This document shows positions 1-9,416 of a stretch of DNA of 54,602 nt, one piece after another. The notes beneath the pieces were generated by a model, which searched no databases, had not been told where the DNA came from, and was given only the letters and a program-made list of their open reading frames with translations. The position numbers and the translations under genes were made by a program. Source of the stretch: Bacteroidota bacterium (GTDB lineage Bacteria; Bacteroidota; Bacteroidia; Chitinophagales; Saprospiraceae); assembly GCA_029567325.1 (NCBI GenBank), contig JAKQLF010000165.1, forward strand, positions 1 through 54,602. Direction: 5' to 3'. The stretch's first letter is position 1, and each line of letters opens with the position of its first letter.

Positions 1-63
1 CTCTATAATTTGGCTTCGAATGTATTGTAATGTTTCATTCGAGTATGTTCGAGCATCATTCTT

Positions 64-630
64 TTGCATTTGCCAAAGATAAATATTATATTTAATTCAT
101 GCAAGAAAAATAGGAACTATTTTAATTCCACATTAATAACAGACGAGATCGTTGGAAAACGAGGAAACGCAGAACGTGAAATATTTGAATACGATCTTCG
201 TATGGATGTATTAGGAACAATGATTAAAGATGCTAAAATAAAACCTTATAGCCAACCAAGAAAAATGAAACATAGCCAAGATACATTAGGTGACTTCAAA
301 GTGAAGTATAAGTTTAGAAGTCATGAAGATGGTGGGAGACAAAATCTACCCCATCAGGGTATTCGTTCAGATTTTTGGTATTATCACGAAGACAATCCAG
401 AAGATGGTGTGTTTATGATTTGGCCACTTTTTGAAGACGAACATGGAAAACTGATTGACTCTGGGCCAGTATTGAAAGAAGGGATAGCAAGAATGAAAAT
501 TGTTAATGACAAAATGATTGCATATCATTTAGAGAGGCTGAAAGTTGGAATTAAAGGATATTTCATGGAAGGACCGCATAAAACAGCGGATTGCGAAGTA
601 ATTGAGTTGGGTGAACGATTAAAAAAATGA
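64..630 (+). CDS. Hypothetical protein, start uncertain
   Basis: I do not recognise a family. The open frame is 188 codons from a TTG; the first internal ATG is at 202 (residue 47), and the text before it (a KRGNAERE-like stretch) could be coding or upstream leader. The product is charged and soluble, with no signal peptide or membrane segment. The C-terminal half, with a G-K-L-I-D-S-G-P turn and an amphipathic stretch around residues 140-160, looks like a compact alpha/beta domain. The stop overlaps the start of the next gene as ATGA at 627-630, which suggests translational coupling. The coding status is fairly safe because of this overlap and the normal composition, but the N-terminus is not settled. 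Confidence 0.55.
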   Translation: MHLPKINIIFNSCKKNRNYFNSTLITDEIVGKRGNAEREIFEYDLRMDVLGTMIKDAKIKPYSQPRKMKHSQDTLGDFKVKYKFRSHEDGGRQNLPHQGIRSDFWYYHEDNPEDGVFMIWPLFEDEHGKLIDSGPVLKEGIARMKIVNDKMIAYHLERLKVGIKGYFMEGPHKTADCEVIELGERLKK

Positions 631-1046
631 GAGAACTTTTTACAGAACTGAGACTAAAAGACTACATCGCAATTGGGTTGATTTTAATGGCGGTGGTTGT
701 AATTATGAATCTCAAAAATTTTATAGGTAACAAACTGCCAAAAATAAATCTTAGTGATTATGATACAGAACTTCAGGCAATAATAAAAGATGTTAAACCA
801 ATTCATCGGAAATCTGAAACTTTAGAAGGCAGTGAATTAAAGAAAATTGGATATAATATTGATTTAGAATTTTATTACCCTGATTCAATAAAAGTAAATA
901 CTACAATGGTTGTGAAATACAATTCATATGAAGCTGATAAGAACATTATAGATGAATTGATTCTAAATAAAGAGGGAAAATTATCTATTAGAATTAAGAA
1001 AAACGAACCTAATAAGGTGGTTTTGAATTATATACCTAAGGAATGA
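627..1046 (+). CDS. Hypothetical protein with N-terminal membrane anchor
   Basis: A 139-residue protein with one clear hydrophobic segment at about residues 12-31 (D-Y-I-A-I-G-L-I-L-M-A-V-V-V-I-M) followed by a lysine-rich, mainly beta-strand domain. That topology suggests an anchored protein with an extracytoplasmic domain. It starts inside the stop codon of the preceding gene (ATGA), so the two are probably co-translated and may act together. No family is recognised and no catalytic motif is visible. Confidence 0.6.
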   Translation: MRELFTELRLKDYIAIGLILMAVVVIMNLKNFIGNKLPKINLSDYDTELQAIIKDVKPIHRKSETLEGSELKKIGYNIDLEFYYPDSIKVNTTMVVKYNSYEADKNIIDELILNKEGKLSIRIKKNEPNKVVLNYIPKE

Positions 1047-1059
1047 TGGCAGGCTATAA

Positions 1060-2616
<1,557 letters not shown>

Positions 2617-2709
2617 TTTTGGTGGGAAAGCTTCCTGTAAGAGCAAGGACAAGTTATTGGATTAGTAAGATTAGGTCTATTTACTAAGATGTTTATGGTA
2701 TTTAATGAA

Positions 2710-2735
2710 AATGTGAAGGTTTGATATTAAATTTG
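2710..2735 (+). repeat. Intergenic 26-bp repeat, copy 1
   Basis: First of four same-orientation copies of a 26-bp motif (others at 4438, 5919 and 7850), with core AAGGTTTGATATTA. It ends in TAAATTTG (2728-2735), which fits the Bacteroidota -7 element TAnnTTTG. It lies 45 bp before the frameshifted lipoprotein gene. It could be a promoter core or a mobile-cassette boundary. Confidence 0.55.
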
Positions 2736-2779
2736 ATCGTATACAATATGTTATAGCTCATGAAAAGTGAAAGCATACA

Positions 2780-3492
2780 ATGAATATTATTATAAATCGT
2801 ATAGTTATTAAAATAATTTTACTAGTTGGGTGTTCAATGACATCAACAGAAGGTTATTGTGATCCTCCGATTACAGATGTGCTAGAAGTAATGTTTAAAG
2901 GTAAAAAATATTATGTAGCTGAAGTTTTTTAGATCATGGTATTTTAAAAAATCATGATTTGTGTTATTATGATTATAACGGAAATTATTTAGCAGAAGTT
3001 TATGATGTTGCTCGCAACTGTAAGCCGTCAAATGATTCAATTACCCTATATTCTTCTATTGATAGAATAAACATGATGAAATTTAATTTTTTTTCATATG
3101 ATGATGATATTAATTACTTTGGTAATGTACTAAAAATATTTAGAAATGAAAAAGTCGTTTCTTTTAAAGATTTTCGTGAAAACTTCGTTCTATTAGATGC
3201 TTATCATGGAAATCATGGAATATATAGATATACAAAAAATCTAAAAGAGTCAGATAATCATTGGATAAGTAAAAATCAAATTGAGCATTTATTCTGCATA
3301 GAGGGACAAGCTATTTGTGATTATTGCTTTTATACAATAAAAGGTAAATTGAACAATCAAAGGAAGCAGAAACTTGAAAATCTACTTAATAAGCTTGTGC
3401 AAACAGATGAATCTGAAGAGAGCTTGTTTTTTAAAATAGTTGAAGAATTGTATGACGATAAAATTATAATGATTGGTCATTGCTCATGTTGA
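2780..3492 (+). pseudogene. Frameshifted lipoprotein gene (single-base slip in a T run)
   Basis: The ATG at 2780 opens a 50-codon frame with a hydrophobic start and a lipobox-like L-L-V-G-C (Cys at residue 18), ending at TAG 2930-2932. The sequence continues in the next frame from 2923 to the TGA at 3490-3492. Reading one extra T in the six-T run 2925-2930 fuses them into about 237 residues, with the join running A-E-V-F-L-D-H-G. Both halves contain matching strand motifs (Y-Y-V-A-E-V and Y-L-A-E-V-Y), so this is one gene. The second half could also be expressed alone from TTG 2959, but that would remove the export signal. Whether the slip is real or a sequencing error cannot be told. The family is unknown; the product is probably a surface or periplasmic lipoprotein. 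Confidence 0.7.
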
Positions 3493-3522
3493 AATCTAAA
3501 AGAATAAATATTACATGAAGCT

Positions 3523-3586
3523 ATAACAGAAGCTTAGACGACAGATTCGCTTTCGCTTTATCCGTCGCAAAGCCTAGCTGTTATGT
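3523..3586 (+). repeat. attC-like imperfect hairpin
   Basis: Outer arms ATAACAG (3523-3529) and CTGTTAT (3578-3584) pair perfectly. An inner stem, CGACAGAT against ATCCGTCG, pairs with one mismatch, and unpaired bases separate the two. The total is about 64 bp with a short loop. Position and layout (AAC on the left, GTTATGT on the right, between two unrelated + strand genes) resemble an integron attC site such as that of aadA1. The right box does not fully match GTTRRRY, and no integrase is in the window. Confidence 0.45.
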
Positions 3587-3627
3587 ATAATTGTATTTGA
3601 TATTGACAAATTCGAAAAGTAAATAAG

Positions 3628-4080
3628 ATGAGGTCTTTCTTTACGCTTATAATATTTTTGTTTTTAGGACTAAAAGTTTTTGCGACTGCTCAGATTCCTG
3701 ATAAAATAATTTACAATGGAAAAGAGTATAGCTTGAACAGCAATCCATTAGAAGCATATTTTGAAAAGAATCCAGACAAAAGACCAACAAACGGAATTAT
3801 GTCAACGGCATTGTGGCGGGGATATATTGCAACTTTTGAAGTTAAGGATAACCAACTAATTTTGAAAGATATTGAAATAGAATATAAAGATTCAACTTCA
3901 AAAGAGCATTTCAACTACAAATGGCGCAGCGTAATAGAAGAAGTGTTTCAAGGGCAAAAGGACATTAAAATTGATTGGTTGACAGGACTGCTGCAAAATG
4001 ATGGTAGTACGGATGAAATCGTTGACACATTTCTACGAAGTTTTGTAACTGATTATACTTCTAAAATATTAACTGAATGA
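3628..4080 (+). CDS. Secreted hypothetical protein
   Basis: A 150-residue protein with a clear signal peptide (M-R-S-F-F-T-L-I-I-F-L-F-L-G-L-K-V-F-A-T-A then Q at about 22), so it is exported to the periplasm or outside. The mature part opens with P-D-K-I-I-Y-N-G-K-E-Y and P-L-E-A-Y-F-E-K-N-P-D-K-R-P. I recall that pattern from uncharacterised Bacteroidota proteins but cannot attach a function to it. It begins about 40 bp after the attC-like hairpin, which is the position a cassette gene would occupy. Confidence 0.7.
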   Translation: MRSFFTLIIFLFLGLKVFATAQIPDKIIYNGKEYSLNSNPLEAYFEKNPDKRPTNGIMSTALWRGYIATFEVKDNQLILKDIEIEYKDSTSKEHFNYKWRSVIEEVFQGQKDIKIDWLTGLLQNDGSTDEIVDTFLRSFVTDYTSKILTE

Positions 4081-4595
4081 GAAATAGTATCCAACACAGT
4101 ACTTACTAAGATAAATCATCTGAGGAATCTATAAGAGATTTTTCCCGCAGATCTCGCTGATTTTCGCTGATTTTCCATTCTGCGATCATCTGCGGAATCT
4201 GCGGGAGATTTTTATACCAAATCTTTCTGCAACTCACCTTTCAATATTTCTCATAAAAAGAAGGCTAGAAATAGTCAGGATTGGATATGGTATTGAACAG
4301 TTGTTTGGTGGGATTATGTCCTTCTTTTCTTGGCAGCTACATGATAGGTAGTTCTTTTATATTTTATGTACGTTTCATAAAGCAGAAGTTCAAAGGTGGG
4401 ATTTTGATGTTAAAATTATTTATGCTGGATTAGGGGAAATATGAAAGTTTGATATTAGATTTGCTCATTTTTTGAAAAGTTTTGTGCAGATTTAAAAACA
4501 AATTAATATCATGTACTAAAACAATAATAGTTGAAGATGTTAAGACATAAATATCGTAACATTTTTTCTCCACTATGAAAAAACTAAATCCATAA
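4081..4595. other. 515-bp spacer with a palindrome and repeat copy 2
   Basis: No convincing gene. It holds an inverted repeat, TCCCGCAGAT (4143-4152) against ATCTGCGGGA (4197-4206). Between the arms, short CGCTGATTTT units are repeated in tandem. This type of CGCAGAT/CTGCG repeat recurs in Bacteroidota spacers. The second copy of the 26-bp intergenic repeat is at 4438-4463 and carries TAGATTTG (4456-4463), placed to act as the -7 element for the gene pair that follows. Confidence 0.6.
4438..4463 (+). repeat. Intergenic 26-bp repeat, copy 2
   Basis: Same orientation as copies at 2710, 5919 and 7850, differing from copy 1 at three positions. An upstream block resembling TTTTGATNTTAAAA...TTTATGCT (about 4402-4427) is shared with copy 3. 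It ends in TAGATTTG. Confidence 0.55.
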
Positions 4596-5174
4596 ATGAA
4601 AAAAATGTCAATATTCAAATCCCAACTTTACAAAATACTGTGTGTTTTAACCATCACTATCAACATGGTGAATCCTGCGTACAATCAAGAAAGTATATCG
4701 AATGGCAATACTGCACAAGAAAAGGAATCGATCAATGAACCTTCAGATTTAAAAAATGAATTGAAGCTTAATCTGGCTTTTCTTCCTTTAGGTGTTGTTG
4801 AAGGAACGTATGAAAGACTTTTATCTAAAAACACTTCTTTGGGTGTAGTTTATGGAAAGTCAATAACCGAGGAATTTGGATTGAGATCCCATGCTATGCT
4901 TTTATGCAGATTATTTTTTGGTAAAAAACCGGGATCTGGTTTTTTCATAGAGGCACATGGTTCTTACTTGAATCTATACAGCGATTTTAACGAAGAAAAA
5001 TATGTGAGTAAAGGCTTAGGTTTTGCAGTCGGAGGAAAGTTTTTCAGAGGTAATAGATTTCATGGTGAAGTCCTATTGGGAATAGGACGAATTGTGGAAA
5101 ACTATGGTTATTATTATTATGAAATAGGGGAAATCTATCCAAGGTTTGCAATTTCATTGGGGCATAGATTTTAA
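4596..5174 (+). CDS. Small outer-membrane beta-barrel-like protein, paralogue A
   Basis: 192 residues with an N-terminal export signal (hydrophobic to about residue 27, N-P-A-Y-N-Q). The mature part begins L-K-N-E-L-K-L-N-L-A-F, then G-x-x-E-x-x-Y-E-R-L-L-S-K-N-T-S, alternating strands, and a C-terminal aromatic end R-F-A-I-S-L-G-H-R-F. That pattern fits small outer-membrane barrels of the DUF3575 kind; this is tentative. The next gene, 38 bp downstream, encodes a clear paralogue with the same motifs. An alternative start at 4605 would lose only three residues. Confidence 0.7.
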   Translation: MKKMSIFKSQLYKILCVLTITINMVNPAYNQESISNGNTAQEKESINEPSDLKNELKLNLAFLPLGVVEGTYERLLSKNTSLGVVYGKSITEEFGLRSHAMLLCRLFFGKKPGSGFFIEAHGSYLNLYSDFNEEKYVSKGLGFAVGGKFFRGNRFHGEVLLGIGRIVENYGYYYYEIGEIYPRFAISLGHRF

Positions 5175-5212
5175 TTTTTAGTCTTTTCAAATTTTCGCCA
5201 AAAACTTTATAA

Positions 5213-5785
5213 ATGAAAAATATATTAATATTGAAATCCCAACATTACAAATTGGTGAGTATCTTGATTTTTATCTTCAGCATTGTCAATTCAGCATATA
5301 ACCAGGATATTAGGCCGAATGAAACCAATGGCCTGAATGAAGAATTTATCTTCAAACAGAATCAGCTAAAGAATGAAGTGAAAATAAATTTAGCATATGT
5401 CACTTTTGGTATAATTGAAGCATCATACGAAAGGTTGCTACCTAAAAACTCTTCAATTGGTGTAGTATTTGGAAAGTCACTTATTCGGGAATATGGATTG
5501 AATTTTCATTCAATTGTTTTCTACAGATTATTTTTTGGCGAACAATCAGGATCAGGTTTTTTTATAGAAGCTAATGGTGCTTACTGGAGGGACAATACTT
5601 ATTATTCAAGCGAAAACTTTGGAAGTAATGGACTAGGCCTGGCAGTGGGAGGGAAATTCTTCAGGGGTAAAAGCTTACATGGTGAATTTGTATTAGGTTT
5701 TGGAAGAAGTTTGACTACCAGCTATTATACTGATTTTGAGGACTTCTACCCAAGATTTGCAATATCATTGGGCCATAGATTTTGA
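5213..5785 (+). CDS. Small outer-membrane beta-barrel-like protein, paralogue B
   Basis: 190 residues, a tandem duplicate of the preceding gene. Shared blocks include K-S-Q-x-Y-K, the A-Y-N-Q signal-peptide end, L-K-N-E-x-K-x-N-L-A, Y-E-R-L-L, S-G-S-G-F-F-I-E-A, V-G-G-K-F-F-R-G and the final Y-P-R-F-A-I-S-L-G-H-R-F. The C-terminal Phe and alternating strand pattern suggest an outer-membrane barrel (inference). The two genes probably share a transcript. The copies have diverged substantially, so the duplication is not recent. Confidence 0.7.
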   Translation: MKNILILKSQHYKLVSILIFIFSIVNSAYNQDIRPNETNGLNEEFIFKQNQLKNEVKINLAYVTFGIIEASYERLLPKNSSIGVVFGKSLIREYGLNFHSIVFYRLFFGEQSGSGFFIEANGAYWRDNTYYSSENFGSNGLGLAVGGKFFRGKSLHGEFVLGFGRSLTTSYYTDFEDFYPRFAISLGHRF

Positions 5786-6148
5786 TTTTTTAACTATTCA
5801 AATTTTCATCAATTACTTGCCACTGCATTCTCATTTGAAATAGATATAGTGATTTGGCTTTAGAATGGCTTAAATTGCTGGATTTTGATATTAAAAATAT
5901 TTATGCTATTTTTTGAAAAATGTAAAGCTTTCATATTAGATTTGTTGCGTTTTAGTTATTGTGAATAGTTTTGTTCTTTATTTCTTAAATATCAGATTAT
6001 TCTCTGAATCAATAATTTTAAATGATGCTAAAAAATAACAAACAAATAAATTTACAACTTTAATAAGATGTTGTGCTTTCTATAGGTCGTTTAGCATTTC
6101 TCTTTACCTTATCTATTAGCGCACAAGTATTTGTAAAATAGCAAACAA
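5786..6148. other. Spacer with repeat copy 3 and a possible gene remnant
   Basis: The third 26-bp repeat lies at 5919-5944, with TAGATTTG at its end. From GTG 6073 to TAG 6141, a 22-residue frame reads like a signal peptide (G-R-L-A-F-L-F-T-L-S-I-S-A-Q) that stops right after the cleavage site. It may be the decayed start of a secreted-protein gene. Nothing else is recognisable. Confidence 0.4.
5919..5944 (+). repeat. Intergenic 26-bp repeat, copy 3
   Basis: Same orientation as the other copies and the most diverged of the four (AAGCTTTCATATTA core). It is preceded by TTTTGATATTAAAAATATTTATGCT-like sequence, the same upstream context as copy 2. Confidence 0.5.
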
Positions 6149-6727
6149 ATGAATTTAGAATCTTATTTACTGTCAATTCAAAACCACTTGATAAAAACAC
6201 ATCAAGATGTACTTGCGTGGTTTAATGAAAGTGAAGAAATAAAAATGTATAAGCCAGAAGATGGGGGTTGGTCAATTTCTGAGATTTTAGAGCACATTGC
6301 TCTAACAAGCCACTTTTTACTCATATTGATAGAAAAAGGTTCGGAAAAAGCTATTAGAAATATTAATGAAGTACCTATAGATGAATTAATTGAATCTGAA
6401 GAATTAAGTCTTGATAAAATTGACAGAATTGGAATGCACAAATCTTTTGATTGGATAAGACCAGAACACATGGAGCCAACAGGAAAAAAGGAAGATGGTG
6501 AAATAATAGATCAACTAGTATCTCAACTGAATAAGTGTTTAAACCAATTGGAATTGCTAAAGAATGGTGAAGGATTCAGATATAAAACTACCATGACAGT
6601 TGATGGACTAGGCAAAATTAATGTCTATGAATACATTCAATTTTTGAGCAAGCATGCTGAAAGGCATATACGTCAAATGCAAGAAAACAAGGAAGAATTC
6701 ATTTGCAAAAATCTAAATCTGAATTGA
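6149..6727 (+). CDS. DinB-family (DinB_2) protein
   Basis: DinB-fold four-helix proteins bind a divalent metal through three His residues and include thiol transferases and hydrolases. Seen: G-W-S-I-S-E-I-L-E-H-I-A near residues 40-51 supplies the first His, and K-H-A-E-R-H-I-R-Q-M near 168-177 supplies the C-terminal His pair. The 192-aa length fits. It is cytoplasmic, with no signal peptide. Substrate unknown. It is the first gene after repeat copy 3. A second, unrelated DinB/YfiT gene lies at 45 kb. Confidence 0.8.
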   Translation: MNLESYLLSIQNHLIKTHQDVLAWFNESEEIKMYKPEDGGWSISEILEHIALTSHFLLILIEKGSEKAIRNINEVPIDELIESEELSLDKIDRIGMHKSFDWIRPEHMEPTGKKEDGEIIDQLVSQLNKCLNQLELLKNGEGFRYKTTMTVDGLGKINVYEYIQFLSKHAERHIRQMQENKEEFICKNLNLN

Positions 6728-6768
6728 AAATAACGAAAATTATGAACCTATACAAATATCATAAAAAT

Positions 6769-7434
6769 ATGAAACTTGAATATTTTTTACTGCTGTATTT
6801 GGTTTTACTAAATCAAACATCCTTCGCTCAAAAATACTTTGAAGGAAAGGTGATTTTTGAAAAAAGTTACGAACCTCTTGATTCTAGATTGACGAGCCAA
6901 TTATTAACCGAATACTATGGAAACCGGACGATAGGATTAGTACAAGAAAAGAGGTACTTAATGTATGTTCCTTTAAATTCCAAAGATACTTTGAAAATAT
7001 ATTACTTTCTTGAAACTTGTGATGGCTACATAGATAGGCCAAATTCCGATACGATAGATCACTTTAATATAGATGAAACACCGGGAATATTAACAAAATA
7101 CGAATTGGTTGATGCTGAGAAATTAATATTGGGAGATAAATGCAAAGCAGTGAGCATTGAATATAAACCAAAGGAAGATTATATAGACAAAGTAAGTGGT
7201 ATTTATTATTTTAATCCCAAATACAAATTGAATAAGAAATACTATGTGAATCATGGGGAGAGTTTTTGGAATTTATTCGTTGCAAAATCTGGATCTATAA
7301 GTGTCAGAAATGAAATAACCTATTACCCACTTTATAAAGCTATTTATCAGGCAAGTAAAATAATTGAACAGAAAATAGATAACAACCTTTTTAAATTGAA
7401 TCCGAAAAAATACATTAACAGAATACCACGATAG
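6769..7434 (+). CDS. Secreted hypothetical protein (DUF4412/GLPGLI-like pattern)
   Basis: The frame is open from 6703, but the ATG at 6769 places a clean signal peptide (M-K-L-E-Y-F-L-L-L-Y-L-V-L-L, cleaved after S-F-A-Q) at the start and avoids overlap with the DinB gene, so I use it (221 aa). The mature part begins Y-F-E-G-K-V-I-F-E, a start common in small secreted Bacteroidota proteins of the DUF4412/GLPGLI type, followed by an all-beta body and a basic tail. Probably periplasmic. Function unknown. Confidence 0.65.
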   Translation: MKLEYFLLLYLVLLNQTSFAQKYFEGKVIFEKSYEPLDSRLTSQLLTEYYGNRTIGLVQEKRYLMYVPLNSKDTLKIYYFLETCDGYIDRPNSDTIDHFNIDETPGILTKYELVDAEKLILGDKCKAVSIEYKPKEDYIDKVSGIYYFNPKYKLNKKYYVNHGESFWNLFVAKSGSISVRNEITYYPLYKAIYQASKIIEQKIDNNLFKLNPKKYINRIPR

Positions 7435-7558
7435 AACAATATTTATCTTATATCATGATATTGCTATTTCGATCAATCAAATTGCTCAGGACGGTAATAA
7501 GGATTTGGTAAGTTCGTAATATGGCAAAACACATAAACACAATTGACAATGTAATATT

Positions 7559-7786
7559 ATGAGCAACTCAAAAAAGAAAACCAAAATACGAGGAATAACT
7601 ACAGCTAAAAGTGAAAAATCAGATAAACAAAACGCGAATCGTAAGTATCGAAGAATAATTAAACAAAAGGTTAAATTGGGAAATACAGAAATTCCTCAAA
7701 AAAGAGAAACCTCAAACGTTTGGTCGTTTGATAAGGATGGTAAAATATACGATCCAGAAATGAATAACAAAGAACTAAGGAAATGA
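7559..7786 (+). CDS. Small basic hypothetical protein
   Basis: 75 residues, strongly basic at the N-terminus (S-K-K-K-T-K-I-R-G, N-R-K-Y-R-R-I-I-K-Q-K) with a C-terminal W-S-F-D-K-D-G-K-I-Y-D-P motif. I recall similar short proteins from Bacteroidota accessory regions, which supports coding status, but not their function. The basic charge would suit nucleic-acid or ribosome binding, which is speculation. Confidence 0.6.
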   Translation: MSNSKKKTKIRGITTAKSEKSDKQNANRKYRRIIKQKVKLGNTEIPQKRETSNVWSFDKDGKIYDPEMNNKELRK

Positions 7787-7849
7787 AAAGAACTGTAAAT
7801 CGAATTGAAGACTTATGGTATTATTTAAAATATTTATGTTTAGTTGTGG

Positions 7850-7875
7850 AATGTGAAGGTTTGATAGTAGATTTG
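7850..7875 (+). promoter_or_regulatory. Intergenic 26-bp repeat, copy 4, with promoter-like ends
   Basis: This copy ends in TAGATTTG (7868-7875), and TTG (7844-7846) lies 21 bp upstream, close to the Bacteroidota TTG-N19-TAnnTTTG promoter. The DTW gene starts 42 bp downstream, so this copy is the best argument that the repeat carries promoter activity. Confidence 0.5.
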
Positions 7876-7917
7876 TGCACATACCAGAAAGTTAAAGCCT
7901 ATTAAAAAGAAATCACT

Positions 7918-8643
7918 TTGCAAGTAGAAATAAAAAATTCAAGAATCAAATGTTACAAATGCATGAGACCTTCAAGCACCTGTATTTGTAAACACATTAG
8001 TCCTTTCCAGACTAATACTCGTTTTATAATTCTTATGCACCCGATGGAATATAAAAAAGAAAAAAACGGAACGGGACATATGACAAGGCTTCAACTTGAA
8101 AATTCAGAAATTATAGTTGGTGTCGATTTCACCAATAATAATCGCGTAAATGAAATACTATTTGAAGAAAAAAATTGTTCTTTTTTACTTTATCCGGGAA
8201 AAGATAATTTCAACTTATCGAAAGGAAAAAGCTCAGAAATAAACTCATTTATGGGTAATAATCCATACATCTTCCTGCTCGATGGCACATGGCCCTGCGC
8301 CCGTAAAATGCTTAAATTAAGTAAGAACTTGCAGGAACTAAAAAGAGTGAGTTTTGACAATAAAATAAAATCCAAATTTATCATCAAGCAGCAGCCCGAA
8401 TCTCTTTGTCTGAGCACTATTGAATCAGTTTATACGGTCTTAAATTTACTTAAGGAAGGTAACATTGAGCAATGCGAGACGAAGGGTTTCCTTATTCCTT
8501 TTGAAAAAATGATTGAGTATCAAGTCGAATATATTCTAAACCCAAACAGTAAAAACTATCGCACTACTGCAAACAGAGAAGTTGCACCTAAGAACATGTA
8601 TAAGAAGCATTCCGCAAGGGGTATTATTTTTGAACAAAAATAG
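7918..8643 (+). CDS. DTW-domain protein (tRNA-uridine aminocarboxypropyltransferase-like)
   Basis: DTW-domain enzymes (TapT/DTWD family) transfer the aminocarboxypropyl group of SAM to tRNA uridine (acp3U). Seen: an N-terminal Cys cluster C-Y-K-C ... C-I-C (residues 12-24), M-H-P-x-E-Y-K near 40, the signature L-L-D-G-T-W-P-C-A-R-K-M near 120, and the Q-Q-P-E-S-L-C-L-S-T-I-E block typical of the family. The first codon is TTG at 7918. The next ATG would be residue 16, which cuts through the Cys cluster, so the TTG start is preferred. Length 241 aa. Together with RtcB it gives this accessory stretch two tRNA-related enzymes. Confidence 0.85.
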   Translation: MQVEIKNSRIKCYKCMRPSSTCICKHISPFQTNTRFIILMHPMEYKKEKNGTGHMTRLQLENSEIIVGVDFTNNNRVNEILFEEKNCSFLLYPGKDNFNLSKGKSSEINSFMGNNPYIFLLDGTWPCARKMLKLSKNLQELKRVSFDNKIKSKFIIKQQPESLCLSTIESVYTVLNLLKEGNIEQCETKGFLIPFEKMIEYQVEYILNPNSKNYRTTANREVAPKNMYKKHSARGIIFEQK

Positions 8644-8746
8644 GTGTAATTACAAAAATACTGAGGACGATGTATAAATTAGGTTTAGAGCAATCGAGAA
8701 TTATAAATTTGTAATATAAAAACTGGTTACAAAACCCACAACGTTC

Positions 8747-8767
8747 TTAGCGGCTAAACTCCGCTAA
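8747..8767. repeat. Short perfect inverted repeat
   Basis: TTAGCGG (8747-8753) and CCGCTAA (8761-8767) flank a 7-nt loop, inside a longer GTTAC...GTAGC context. There is no T run, so it is a poor terminator. CGTT/TTAGCGG/CCGCTAA sequences are common in Bacteroidota spacers and may be attC-like, but the outer arms do not pair well here. Confidence 0.4.
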
Positions 8768-8833
8768 ATCCTGTAGCTACAAATTACCATATCAGACAGT
8801 ACTCGAGCGCATTTAACAATCAAAAACGCAACC

Positions 8834-9187
8834 ATGGGATTCTTTTCCAAATTATTTAAAAGCAATATAAAACACCCGGAAGATTTTTACTCCGTAACTA
8901 TAACAGCCGAATATGTTAGAGTTGAACATCCCAAAATAAAAACTGAGCAAATTGCGTGGACAGATATTGAAATCATAAAACTTATAAATACAGATGAAGG
9001 CCCGTTTGCTCCAGATATTTGGTTAACACTAATCGGCAAAAGCTCTGGCTGCATGATTCCTCAGGGCGCAAAAGGTTATGAAGAAGTTTATGAAATTGTA
9101 TCAAAGTATGAAAATTTTGATTTCCAAAAAGTTGGTGAATCCATGACTTGCACAGATAATCGAGATTTCATCTTATGGGAAAAATAG
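8834..9187 (+). CDS. Hypothetical cytosolic protein, 117 aa
   Basis: Begins M-G-F-F-S-K-L-F-K-S and continues as a small alpha/beta domain with Y-V-R-V-E-H-P-K, W-T-D-I-E, D-E-G-P-F-A-P-D-I-W-L-T-L-I-G, G-C-M-I-P-Q-G-A-K-G-Y and a C-terminal D-F-I-L-W-E-K. The pattern is familiar from uncharacterised Bacteroidota proteins, supporting a real gene, but no function is known to me. There is no signal peptide. It stands alone between spacers. Confidence 0.65.
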   Translation: MGFFSKLFKSNIKHPEDFYSVTITAEYVRVEHPKIKTEQIAWTDIEIIKLINTDEGPFAPDIWLTLIGKSSGCMIPQGAKGYEEVYEIVSKYENFDFQKVGESMTCTDNRDFILWEK

Positions 9188-9416
9188 ATAACCGACAACT
9201 CAGCCAGATATCACACATTTACTTTTTTTCCGAAAGCCTTATAGAAGTTACCTGAGTTCGTATACCTGAAACTGTGGCACTGTTCTAAAAATTCTGACCA
9301 GTATTAAGGAATATGGGTTAAATTATCATAAGTTTGATGAAATGTGCGCTGCGTTTTAGGAAAGAAAGTATTATTTTCCTGACTTCAAGTTGATGATATA
9401 TAGCAAATCAATTTAA

